A stretch of DNA of 64,000 nucleotides from Ctenosaura bakeri (GCA_948474755.1 CAOLHI010001248.1:186001-250000), one strand, 5' to 3'; numbered from the stretch's first letter, positions 50,045-60,603 are shown. Made by a program: numbers and translations. Notes: generated by a model from the sequence alone, not told the origin.

Positions 50045-50497
50045 ATGACCCTTTCACAGGGGTCGCCTAAGACCATCGGAAAATACGTATTTCCGATGGT
50101 CTTAGGTTCCATTCCCTCCTTGGTGGTGATAAGCACACGCGAGCCACGCGCTCGCGTCCTCCTGCCCCCTGTTCATAAGGGACTGAAATTGCTCCCCTTC
50201 TCCACTACCGGGAGACCCTCCTGTCTGACGGGCCACCTTCGGGGGGGCGGTAGCACAGGGGGCAGGCCCCCTCCTCGCCACAGCCCCTGCCCCACTCGCC
50301 ACGGAGGGGGGCGCTGCGGAAGGGCTAGGGGGCCGCAAGGCGGCGCTTTTCCAGGGGGGCGAGATGTGCCCGGCACAAAAGACAAAGGCGCTGGGATTCC
50401 TCCCCCCCCGGTCAGGGTCGACACTCTGGAAACTTTTCCCACACTGCCCCCGTTCCTGGCCGGTGAGGCGGCCTTTGCCGGGGGGGAGGCATTGTAA
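50045..50497 (+). other. Open frame across the SPIN cargo, copy 2
   Basis: A 150-residue frame starts at the same Met as a Met in the copy 1 frame and ends at the equivalent stop (...GEAL). Composition is Pro/Gly/Arg-rich with no domain. Chance in GC-rich DNA is the default explanation. Confidence 0.2.
50068..50108. repeat. Palindrome inside SPIN-ended element, copy 2
   Basis: 'cctaagaccatcggaaaa', 'tacgta', 'tttccgatggtcttagg': the same inverted arms as at 37632-37672, read on the other strand. Confidence 0.85.
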
Positions 50498-50879
50498 ATA
50501 ATAAATAAATAATTTTATGATTGGGGGTCACCACAACATGAGGAACTGTATTAAAGCGTCGCGGCATTAGGAAGGTTGAGAACCACTGCCCTAGAGCAAG
50601 TCAGGAAGAAAAAAAATATTGCTACTAAGAATGACCAGTAAAACAATAAATGTACTAACACAATTCAAAAACATATGAATCACCTTGTCCATTTCCAGTC
50701 TAAATGCAAGCCACAACAAGCAGTTGACTAACCTAGTAAATCATCTTGACAGTTGCCAGTCACGTAGAAATCTTGGTTTTGCAAGCATTTTGAAGGGTTT
50801 TTCCAGTCAGTTGGACTAGAAAGCCTTTATTTTACTGCCTCCTCTGAGCCACTGCTATTAGCTGCCTACTACACTAAAC

Positions 50880-51290
50880 CACAGTAAGTTAATTTGAAGT
50901 TCATAGTTTCTCAAGTTAATTTAAAATTAAATATTATTAGATAATAAAATAAAATTGCTTTATCATGTATTTAATTTACAGCGCAAGGAATTAACTTTAA
51001 TCCTTCACAAATTATTCTATATTGAAATACACCCACTGAATAGTGAATTTATTTTTTTCTATAATAAGTTAAATTTAAACTTAAATGAATTGTAAATAAT
51101 ATAATAATATTTAATGCGTTAAAATGAATTAAGCTTTTCAAATAACAGATAATTAATTATTGGTGGCTTTGAGGATTTTTTATTTCTTAATTTAAATAAC
51201 AATAATTACTATGAATTGTACATGTTTATATGAAAATCAAAACATATTTATTCATTTTAACCTTTTCTAACCAGAGCTGTATCTGTTTTT
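50880..51290. other. Very AT-rich stretch
   Basis: Almost only A and T, with many 'aattaa' and 'ttaaat' words. No transposon end or gene is seen. Confidence 0.6.
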
Positions 51291-51343
51291 GTCATATTTT
51301 GGATGAAAAAAATTAACTGAACTTCATTCATTTTCTCTTATTC

Positions 51344-51884
51344 CAGTGGTTTATAACTTGTGATCTACAGACACTTAGGGGATCACACTGTCCTAACAGG
51401 AGGTCCATGAAGGCTTGAAGAAAAGTTATGAACTTTCACATTTAAGAAGGAAAGAAGAGACTAAAGACAAACAAATGGACAAACAGATGTCCATTAATCT
51501 CAAAGAGTAGGAATCTTCTCGTGGTGATAGACATCATTTGTACAAAGTTTCATTACAATATCTCAAACCATTCAAAAATTATGAAAATAACTGTCTGATT
51601 GAAAAATATGTACTCAGCCCTTGCTACTTCTGTGATGAGAACATGCAAGTGAATGATGCTGAATGGCTGAGAGAAAGCATATAACATTTCTTGCATCTGT
51701 GCACAAAAGCCACCTCTGTAGCTGCAGCAAACTCTAGTGTTGTCCTCATTGTGCCACCACATTCCCAGCAGTTTAGGGTTTTAAATATTAAGTCTTGGTG
51801 GTCCATGGCAACACAAGATATTTGAAGGGGGCCCATGGTAAAGAAAAGGTTAAGAACAGGTAAAGAAAAAGTTAAGAACCTTAG
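51344..51884. mobile_element. Old hAT-like non-autonomous element, copy 2
   Basis: Starts CAGTGGTTTATAACTTGTG. The right arm 'ggtccatggcaacacaagat', 'gggggcccatggtaaagaaa', 'gttaagaac' matches 11495-12440. The right end has a local duplication of 'ggtaaagaaaaggttaagaac'-like sequence. No 8-bp duplication seen. Confidence 0.6.
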
Positions 51885-52502
51885 GTCACATCCTCCTTGA
51901 GCATGCAGTCCTTGAGTAGTCAGCCAACCAGAATAATGGTTCACCACTTTGTAGAAATTTCCCACCTTTGTTCTATACGTAAATGGCTTGACAGATTAAC
52001 ATTAATATCTATTCCATACTTCTCAGAGCAATATGAAGGATTATTTTGTGAATGCTCTACAGTTAAGGAACATCTACCTGTGAATCTTTTGGAGTAAGTA
52101 GGATGTCATTATACATGTGTAAATAGCTTTTCCATCTGCCTAAAAGCTATCCAGGTGAACAGTGACAGTCCATAATATTTTCTTTATTGACAAGTACAAT
52201 AAAGTCTACTTCATAAAAACACACAAAATAAACTTGGTCTGAATGGCATATGTTATTTCATAAATATGCAGAAGATCTACAGAGCTGAAACAAACTTACT
52301 TAAATTTGAAACAGGAACATTTCTCAAAATCATGAATATGAAAATAGGAGTTAATACAGAATAATACATGCAAATCTGAGGATATATTCTGCATTAAATA
52401 CAATCCTTGCTCAATAAATCATGCCAAAATCACTGACATATCTATTCCTTGCTCAGAAATTCTCAAGATACTACACCACTGCTATTGCAAAGAATATTCA
52501 TT
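51885..52502. other. Non-genic AT-rich DNA flanking the provirus
   Basis: No gene or repeat is recognised. The five bases before the LTR (tcatt) do not match those beyond the other LTR (acaat). Confidence 0.5.
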
Positions 52503-53991
52503 TGTTACCCTGTTTTCTGGGGGTTCCGGGAGGGACACCTAAATGCGCTCTCAATTATATAAGTTAGGGGAATTAGTCAAAGAGCACAAGCTAGCAATAA
52601 GAGAGGTAGGGCAATGGAACAAGATCTTTCACCCAATGTCTATGGGGTCAGGCCAAGTCAAGGAGCAAACAGAATTGAAACAATAATAGTGATTTTTATT
52701 AAAATACAATCAAACAGTGTATGCAGCACACTCACACGGATACCTATAGAAATAAAGGTTGGAGTGGGATAGAGGGATTTTTAAGAGGAGTTGTTGGTTT
52801 GGGTGATACTACACCTGTCCTGAAGCCCAGGTAGTCTGCAGCAGAAGTTCGGAGATATGGAGTATCAGTATGTGGGACTGAGGGGAAGGCTCACCAAGCA
52901 AAGCGGCAGCAAGGCTGGATGGTGTGATAATGGGGCTTCCCATTATCTAGACTTGGCTGAAGGGGGATACTTCCCTCTTCAGGTAAACCAAGGGTTAATG
53001 AGATCTTGGGGTTAGGTTACATTTTATTGTGTGTCAGCCTCACAGGTCACGGGGGGAGAATTGTCCAATCAAAGGGAAAGAGGTGAGCATCTTCGAGATG
53101 CTTCGAAGGAGAAGTTATAAAAATCTTTGAGAGCCATGTGGCAGAGAAACAACAAAGTAACTTCCTGGAGATGGGATCTGTGCTAGTAGTAGCTGCAGGC
53201 CCTAGGCCTCGCCTCCTGGCCTCATTCCTCTCTTAGACCATCTAAGCCTGTGAACCCAAATGTGAGTAACTAGAATAAGGCAGTTAGTTGCGTTAGGGCT
53301 TTTTATTGTTTTGGAGGTTGGCTGACCTTAAGATAGTATCTGTTTTTATAACTACTTGTAACTTAAGTGTTCCTGGGAGGGGGGAGCCTCTCATGTGTAT
53401 TATTGTCTTGTTTACTTGCATGCCTTAAAATAAATGCTTTTCTGTAAAACCTCTGTTTCCTCTCCATTCCCACACCATTCTTCAGCACACGCTAGATAGA
53501 ACTTCTCTCACTCAGAAGGAGGAGGGAAGGGAAGGGTCCTTAAGCATAGAGATTGGCAATCCACTGACAGGGTCCCACTGTCCTTTTCAGTTACAAGTTA
53601 ATTCAGTATATTTAGAATTCAGTGGATGGTGGCAGCATGAGAATTAGTGAATGCTGGGGAATTTCCTGCTCCTTTTCAAGGGTAGCCAGTATGCAAATGC
53701 GGAGCGCTTAGTACAGCTTTGTCAGGTTGCCTGCTAGGGGCAAGGAGTTTTTGTTAGTATCGCGCACATGCAATGAGGTGTTTGCCGGAGAGGTCCCTGA
53801 AGCGACGAACCGGCTTTGTCTGGCCTGCCTGGGCGGAGAATGGAATGTCCAGCAATTATTGGCCGTGCCTGTTTACGTGCTTGTCCAGAGGCCCTGCAAA
53901 TACATGGAGCGGGGTGGCAGAGAAAAGCCGAATTATTTGATATTAAAGTGATATTGAGTGCTATCTCTGGGTAGGCCTGGATGCAATAACA
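52503..53991 (-). repeat. 3' LTR of the provirus, with an internal insertion
   Basis: Plus-strand boundaries are TG (52503) and CA (53991). The segment 52503-52920 matches 60604-61020 at roughly 75-80% by eye; 53682-53991 matches 61181-61494 at about 90%. Between them this LTR has about 750 bases where the other has about 150. A polyadenylation signal (plus 'tttatt', 52695-52700) lies in the homologous position. Confidence 0.8.
52923..53623 (+). mobile_element. Possible nested LTR-like insertion in the 3' LTR
   Basis: Plus-strand signals are in LTR order: CCAAT-like 'gtccaatcaa' (about 53065), TATA-like 'gttataaaaatc' (53114-53125) and AATAAA (53429-53434) about 310 bases later. The direct repeat 'tggatggtg' occurs at both edges (52916-52924 and 53623-53631) and may be a target duplication. 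Canonical TG...CA ends do not line up with it, so boundaries and identity are uncertain. Confidence 0.4.
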
Positions 53992-54006
53992 CCCCCCCCC
54001 GAAAAT
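53992..54006 (-). other. Polypurine tract
   Basis: Read on the minus strand, 'ttttc' and nine G lie directly before the 3' LTR (TGTTATTGC...). This is the expected place of the plus-strand primer tract. Confidence 0.8.
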
Positions 54007-55403
54007 GGATGGTATTGGAACAATATCGGAAATTTTCCAATTAAACATTTCAAAACAAATTTAGTGCCGAATCGAGGTCTACAGACTCCGGGGTCGTATC
54101 GCTCCTATGAGCAAAAGGCTTTTTGCAACATTCCTATCTAGCAAGAAGCAGTCCTTATCGAACAAAGTCTAAACCTAACCACATTCACACAGACAAACAT
54201 CAATTTCAAAGTCATGGCAGTGGAAGCAATATCAATGGCAATCAATAGTAGCAATAGCAATGAATGGTGACTAATGAAAGAACCCTCCCGCCAATGAAGA
54301 AAGGCAATATAATCAATGAAATACTGTAATTCCGATGCAGGGTCTGGCAATGGGAGTAATTCAAGAAGCAATCAGTTCGGTGGATACTGGAGTGAGAGTT
54401 TGCAGCCCGGGGGAGGTGAGGTGTAAGCAAAAGTCTCTGCATCCCCCCAGGAACAAGAAAAGTCTGGTAGCTAGAGTAAATGAGCAACATGAGTCCAAGC
54501 AGAACTGGGACAGCAGCAAAATGTCCTAGTTTGTAGTCAAGCTAGCCAGGAAACGCTAGCTCTTTGCAGAATGTGGCTTGCAAAGCGGCAAGCAGAGTAG
54601 TCCAAACGGCAAAAGTCTCTCTCCATTGGGGAGAGGCTGGATCGCCTCATCTGGGGTCCCCAACTGCAGCAACAGGATCAAGTTGTCGTCTTGGGCTTGG
54701 CTCCTTGGCGGGAACAGTGATGTCTCGGCACTCACTCCCCCCCCCACAATGCCCAGGGGTGGTGGACGAGCCTGGGGGTAGTCTTGGCTCTCTGGAACCG
54801 TTGACCTATAGCTTATGGAGGAAAGACTGACACGGTTGATAGCCAATGCAATTAACAAATGCAAATAGATGGCAAGGAGCCTACTGGGAATTGGGTTCAA
54901 ATTCTGAAATTCAGGTCACCATGACTGAAAGGATTGCGAGCTGGCAGGGATATAAATAGCAACTGAGTTTAAGACTGTATTGGCTGGAGGAAGGTCGTTG
55001 GTCATGGTAGTGAGACTGCTGGTTCAGATCCTGCATTGATCCATTGGTCTAACAGGGCCGATGTTACCCTCTCAGAGCTGCAAGAGGACCTTCGATATGA
55101 AGGTGCCATTCGCACTCCAGTCCGAATAACATGGGCTTGCACGTTCACACACACCCCTCCAGACTGAAGCCGAGGCTCCAGTCCTGATGATGTCACTCTG
55201 AGGGCTTGGGGCGGCCCAGGCTGCCAGATCAGTGCTGGGCCCAAACACGCAATCCCACTATCTCACAAATGTAAGCTGGACTCTGAGGGAAGACCTAAAG
55301 ATTGGCCACCCTCAGATAGGCTTTTTGAAGCCAACCGGAACAGTCAAAACAAAAACACTACACTAGCATTAAACTATTTACAAACATGTGCACCTCGGAG
55401 CTT
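54007..55403 (-). other. Long region between env and the polypurine tract, no recognised gene
   Basis: About 1.4 kb with minus-strand frames of 60-115 residues (for example 54556-54900 and 55002-55244). None has a domain, signal or repeat that I recognise. Simple retroviruses usually have little here, so it may be a decayed accessory region, captured sequence or long 3' untranslated DNA. Confidence 0.4.
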
Positions 55404-56881
55404 TTAGTAGAACTGGCCAGCTTGAAGCAGGAAAACTTGCTTCTTGACCCACAGTGCCAGGCCAATCAAGCATACAGCGAGTATGATCTGAAAAGCGATC
55501 AAGATTATCAAAGGATGCAGGGAAAAGTGGGCAATCACCTGTCCTGTGGACGATCACGTGAAGGTGTCCCACCAGGAGTGTTTAGTAGCTGTTTCCAATT
55601 CTTCTGATGTTTTAATGATCACGTTGGCCGAGTGGTTAACTGACAAGGCAATCCAACAGAGGGAGTGCGAAACCTCCTTTACTCTGTCTGCTAGGTGGCG
55701 TGCCGTATCTGTGCCAAAGTGGCAGGGTGTTCCAGTTATTCTGGATAGTGGTCTCTCAACAGGCTCAGGATCTCAGGGTGCATTAATCTCATAAGGCTGG
55801 CTTGGATCACCTGAGTGGCAAAGGTGATCACGTTGCTCTGCAGTTGCGTACACTGTATGGCAACTGACAGATCGTGAGTCGTGCTTTTTAAGACATGGCC
55901 AAGGCCGGATACTATATCTTGCTCAACACCAACCCACTGTGGTAGCAATTGACTGATCAGATCCATGCCTCTCGCTAGGTTGGTTAAACTGGCAGCGGAG
56001 GATATTCCAATATCTTTTGTCTTTGTGCCAATCACGCCTAGTTTGTTTGCCAGGACCTCACTGTCTATAGCGTTTACAATTGCACCGCCAGTCCCAATTC
56101 CTCCTAATACGGTCCCGAGGACGTTTCACTTAGGGCAAGTGTGTGGGTGAGAAAAGGACAGCCATCGCTTTTTCTAGTGCTCCCACTGCATCGAAGCCAG
56201 TTTTAAATATGGCTGGCAAGTTGGAAGTACTCTAGAAATATTAACAACTGTGATATTTAGTACCATGGTGGTGGCTAAGGGTTGGACGTTCGAGTATGTG
56301 ACCATTTCTATGTCCTTTCGGACCACTGAGCTACCCACATATATGGTAGGGTGCCTTTCGGAAGGAGGAGGGATGTGAACAGAGATATCGGGGCACCACA
56401 TCTTCCCGCAGGAGAACCTACAGCCTGTCGGGGTTCGGGTTACGTTCCCGCATGAGAACAGGAAGGTTTTCCATTCCCATGCCAGGAGGCAGTTCTCATA
56501 AGTGAAACTAATTATGAATAAAGAGGCATTGCGTTGTGTGCTCCGGACCATCCTGATGGTCATGGGGGCAGAGGTTGTTGCCATTTCCGTATAGAGTTTG
56601 GCGTCGTTACCTGCAACTGCCAGCCTCAAGCTCAAACTAAGCCTATTTCCAGGCTGTACCTGAATCTGGGTGAACAACTCAAAGGGATACCATTTTTGGA
56701 ACCAGGGCAACAGTTGTGATTTGCATAGCAGGGCTTCTGCCTCTGGGTACGGATTCCAATAGCAGGTAGCCTGCAAATTATATTGCCAAATTGGGAAGAG
56801 GTGAGTGGTAAATTCTGGTGAGGCTCCGAGGGTGCATATGACCAACGGGAATAATGCGATAATCCAAGCGAACGGTCCCAT
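55404..56881 (-). pseudogene. env: Retroviral envelope glycoprotein (env), broken
   Basis: Env mediates receptor binding and membrane fusion in intact retroviruses. The start at 56881 opens a hydrophobic signal peptide, followed by a surface region (to 56177) with four N-glycosylation sequons (NAS, NVT, NIT, NIS) and many Cys. An in-frame TAG (56174-56176) is followed at once by basic residues KKR, a possible protease cleavage site. A TGA follows at 56126-56128, then a Gly-rich hydrophobic stretch like a fusion peptide and a helical ectodomain. The frame shifts near 55740, has a TGA at 55554-55556, and then shows a clear membrane anchor (about 55512-55435) and a short tail to the TAA at 55404-55406. 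The total of about 490 codons is normal for env. I see no gamma-type CX6CC motif. Four breaks make it non-functional. Confidence 0.8.
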
Positions 56882-57162
56882 TCCGTCTCCCTGTAGGGAA
56901 CACAGAGATGGGGTTCCGTTACTACAATTTCTAATGACCTAAGGGGGCTATTTACAAGGGACGGGGGGGTGAGGGGACCTGGAGCTGCCACCTCTTCATG
57001 GGGGCTGCCATTCCATGAAGGCAAGCAAAGCCCATCCTTTGCTTGGCCATTCCACTGAAAGGGCTTCCTCATCTGGAGATTTCCCTTTCCAGTCTTTGCT
57101 CTGGGTCTCCAGAACTAATGGCAAGAGTGGCAGCGCCTGTTCCTGGTTTAGGACCCATACTC
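56882..57162 (-). other. Spacer between protease and env
   Basis: About 280 bases, where a complete provirus would have roughly 2.5-3 kb of reverse transcriptase, RNase H and integrase. One frame (56996-57250) reads as Leu-rich coding-like sequence and may be the last remnant of pol, but no motif supports this. Confidence 0.5.
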
Positions 57163-57849
57163 TCAAATTGGCACGGAGGCTGGTCTTGGACCCATGTGCC
57201 TCCGGGAGAACTGCCTCACCGAGATGGAGCCGTAAGCTAGGATGGCCCACTTTACGATCACCAGAGTCATAATCAGGGTGCCGCCGGGGCCCTTAAGGAC
57301 AACGCAGTGCCAAAATGTCTGTATGAAGGGGTAAACAGTAGCCACAGTCACCTCCACATATGGGAATATCGGTTGCTCAATTACTACTGGGGCAGGGGCA
57401 GGAGCTCTAATGGCGGCACAGCAGTGCATGGCTGAAATTTCAGCTGGTCCCTGGTCTAACTTCCATAGAAACCCGTTCATGTAGTCAACCTTGAGTCTGT
57501 TTCCCCGGAGGAAGCCGATGCCTAAGAGGCCATCATCTTCGCCCCGGTTCTTGCAAGCCCACAGCTGAAATTGGAACGTCTCTATGGACATCGGAATGTC
57601 TCTCCAAGCTCGGACAAGGTGACCCCCCCCGCCATATCCAGAAAGCTGGACACATTCGGGTGTAGGTTCACCGTGCTTAACCAGTCTAGGGTGCAGCACA
57701 TTCAGTGCCGCACTGGAATCCACAAGAAGGGTGGCAGGAGTCTTTCCCCCCTCGGTCCCTATGCCTGCCTTCACCCAGAACCTTCCCCACTTGTCTGGCT
57801 GCAACTTGGCCACAATGTTGTGGGGAAGCTTCCTGGACAAAGGGCACTC
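57163..57849 (-). pseudogene. pro: Retroviral aspartyl protease (pro), altered active site
   Basis: This frame follows gag in the same phase after one UAG. It contains 'LLVDSSAALNVL' where retroviral proteases have Asp-Thr/Ser-Gly-Ala, so the conserved Gly is Ser here. About 55 residues on it has 'DGLLGIGFLRGNRL', matching the second conserved 'LLG.D.L' region with the Asp changed. A Gly-rich segment between them may be the flap. The protease normally acts as a dimer to cleave Gag. About 75 residues after the domain have no recognised fold, and the frame ends in TGA (57163-57165). The altered Gly next to the catalytic Asp suggests loss of activity. Confidence 0.7.
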
Positions 57850-57852
57850 CTA
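57850..57852 (-). promoter_or_regulatory. In-frame UAG between gag and pro
   Basis: gag and pro are in one phase, separated only by this amber codon. Gammaretroviruses use read-through of a UAG at this junction to make Gag-Pro-Pol. No downstream pseudoknot has been worked out here, so use as a recoding site is inferred. Confidence 0.5.
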
Positions 57853-59683
57853 GTCCTGCAAGTCTAAAGTCGGATAGTATACAGCCGGAGGTGGGCCATT
57901 GGTCATGGCCTGGACCAGCTGTTTACCACCTGCAGAAAGCTGTTTGTCCAGAACTTCCAAAGGCTCCAACGTGGGCTGTTTGTTGAACTGGCCCATGTCC
58001 AGTCCGCACTTTCTTAGTATGCCCCAGATTCTAACTCTGTCAGAGGAGTACGTCTGGGCTTTGGGGTCGTACCCACCAGATGTCCCCCTGGGAGAACCAG
58101 ATTCAGAGGGCTGTTTGGGGGCAGTAGGCTGCTGTGGGGGACTCCCTGCCTTGCCGGGCTGGCTGCGGGAGTCTCTCCATTGCCACTTCCTATTGTCCTG
58201 TCTGGGGGCAGGGCGCGAGTTCCAGTTCCCATGTGGAACAGAATTTGGCGCCATCTTCCTGTGTTGGGAATGGGGCCCATAGTTTGAGTAAGTCACCTCA
58301 GCTATGGGTTCCCAATTCCCAGCATCTCTTCTTTGGGCCTTAATGGGGGGTTGGAGGGAGCCAGCCTCCCGTAGCAGGTCAGCGACCCGATGGAGGTTGT
58401 TCCCAAAGTCCTCCTAAGATGTCGTGGCTGGGTCCACCAAGCCTAGGGCCATCTTTGTTTCGTGGTTCAAGCCTCCGTACAACAGAGTCTTGAACTCCAT
58501 GGTGTTGAAGTTGTACCCACGGGCGGTCAGGGGAACCTTCTTGGCCAGAATGGCGAGCAGCTGCTTCCACGCCATGTAAGCCTCAGGATTCTCATGGGGA
58601 CTCTGCTGCTCCATGACGTAGAGCACACTTGCACTCTGTCTGGGCCAAAGGATCTTCACTACCTCCCTCATCCAGTCGTCGGCCTCGAGCCTAACTAGGC
58701 CGCGAGCTGCCACAGCTGACTCAAGAGTAGGAAGCTCGGATGGGGACATGCAGATCCGGGCCAACTGAGTCAGGTCCTGACCATTGGCTGTTGGGTGAGA
58801 GTGTATCACCGCGTTCAACCACATGATCCCAGTGGACTGAGTTAGGGGACCAGCTGGTCTGCAATGGCCTTAGCCTCGGTTGCCCTCCAGGGGACCCTAG
58901 TCTCTGTGACCTGAGTCTCTCGGGTCTCTGCCTCAGAGGAACTGCCTTCACCTGCAGGGATGGTCCTGTGAGTCATGGACCTTGTCCCTACCGGGTGGAC
59001 TGGGACCTTAGGGTCACTCCAGTCTGGATTAATGGGAGGGGAGGCCAGAACATCCTCCAGCGAAGGCTCCCTGGAAAAATCCTGGGTGAAAGTTGGGAGC
59101 AGCTCTGGGCACACAGCTGAAATCAGAGCCTTGCGTGTTTGGAGCTGGCTCTCCAGTGCAGCAATCTGCTTATGGCAAGCTGCATGACTAACAGCCTCCT
59201 GCTGTTCCTTAACTTGCCCAACCATGAACTTGGCTGCTGCTCGGGCATGATCCAGCTCAGCCTCTAAGGCATGGGCTTTCTCCTCACAAGTTTGCGCCAC
59301 TAGCGTAAGGTCACTAAGCTTTTGTGCCGAGGCCTGCGCGACAGACGCAAAAGTTACCTTGTCTGCCCGCAACACCTCAATCTTGGCATGAAGCGGGGTA
59401 TTCTCCTTTTCCACTTCTGCTAACATCCCCTGGGTCTCGACAAGGGCACTGCTAGTGTCTCTGGCCACAAGCCAAAGTCCCCAAGTGGCCAACACATCCT
59501 TCGATGGCCTGAACGGATTCTTTGATTTGCGCGCCAGGGCGTAAGCTTCATGGAGTGAGGTAAAGGGATCGGCCGTCTGGAAGACAGAGTCCTTCCAGGG
59601 GCATTTCTCCTTACTCAACACCCACCTCGGACCTCTTCCTCCTGCATGAGGTCCTTAACGGTGACTGGGCTCTCCTTGGCCAT
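57853..59683 (-). pseudogene. gag: Retroviral Gag polyprotein, broken
   Basis: Gag builds the virus particle. The likely start is the ATG at 59683 (MAKESP...), which runs into a stop after about 20 codons; the main frame resumes after a shift near 59620. The 59621-58842 frame holds a long coiled coil (about residues 55-165, rich in Ala, Glu, Lys, Gln, Leu) and an acidic, Ser/Thr-rich linker. A second shift near 58845 leads into a capsid-like helical region (58824-58417) with 'DWMREVVKILWP' and 'NPEAYMAWKQLL'. An in-frame TAG is at 58414-58416. The last part (to 57853) is basic, Gln/Pro/Ser/Arg-rich and nucleocapsid-like, but has no CCHC knuckle. About 610 codons in all. Breaks make it non-functional. 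Confidence 0.75.
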
Positions 59684-60582
59684 TTTTACAACACACAACT
59701 GCACGTCCTAACACACAAAACGGAATCAGGAACTGGAGGGATGGGTAGGATCACCTAGACCCCTGGGGGAACTTTGGGAGATGAACTCTCTGGAACTACT
59801 CGCGGGAAGAGGGATGGGAACCTATCTCCAGCCTGCCCAAACAAAGTCACTCTGGTACGCCCAAGCCCGGTTTTACATCTTGATAGCACTGGAGACAAGA
59901 GGACGAGGAAACAGTTGGTGGACAGGCGGGTCACCTAGACCCAGGGAACCCTCAGGAGTACTCTGCCTGCCTGAAGGGGGGTGAGGAACGCTAAGGAACT
60001 TACTACGCAGCCCGGCCAAGCAGCGGAGGAAAAAGGGGCAAGGAACCAAAACCAAACCATCCCTAACAAGTTTTCTGGGTGAGAGGTTTCCTACACCTCA
60101 GGATAAACCTCTTGAAACCCTAAACCAGGTCGGGTTTCCACCCGCACCTATTACACTAGCGAATTCGGGACACACCTGAGAATGGAGAAGCCAGGACGCA
60201 CCCGTGCCTTCTCTAACTTTAACAAACAAAACTCAAAGGGAGCAGAAGGAGTATGAGAGGGGTTTCTCCTTCCTTAAGTGCTTTTTCATGTGCCTTGCTG
60301 CCAGAGTGTTGTATGAGTGTGGACTGTTCCTAACGTGCTAAACCTCAACACTTAAGATCCCAGCCCACGATAGATCCAAGATGGGGAGGTGATTCTCAGG
60401 GCAAGACAAAGAAAGAGAGGGGAACAGATTTCCACCCAATAGAGTTACTTCACATACAAGGAAGTCATGCACACACTTGCCTGCCCACCAGCATTCTAAA
60501 AGGCTTGGCTGACCGTTCCCTAGGTTGGTACTACCCAATTTGAGGAGGTTCGCAACTCCTTCTCAAATTAGGGTACCAGGGT
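59684..60582 (-). other. Proviral leader
   Basis: About 0.9 kb between the primer-binding site and gag. It would hold the packaging signal in an active virus; no open frame of note is seen. Confidence 0.6.
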
Positions 60583-60600
60583 TGCCCTCATTCGCCACCA
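60583..60600 (-). other. Candidate tRNA primer-binding site
   Basis: Three bases after the 5' LTR the minus strand reads TGGTGGCGAATGAGGGCA, which starts with TGG as required to pair with a tRNA CCA end. I cannot match the 18 bases confidently to one tRNA from memory. Confidence 0.6.
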
Positions 60601-60603
60601 ATC

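Larger units (their letters stand above)
50002..50588 (-). mobile_element. SPIN-ended hAT non-autonomous element with GC-rich cargo, copy 2
   Basis: Inverted relative to copy 1. It starts CAGCAGTTCTCAAACTGTGG and ends GGTTGAGAACCACTG, with an exact 8-bp duplication 'ccctagag' (49994-50001 and 50589-50596). The cargo (about 50110-50490) is closely similar to that of copy 1 but shorter, and the same palindrome is at 50068-50108. A different duplication shows an independent insertion, so the cargo moves with the SPIN ends. Confidence 0.85.
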
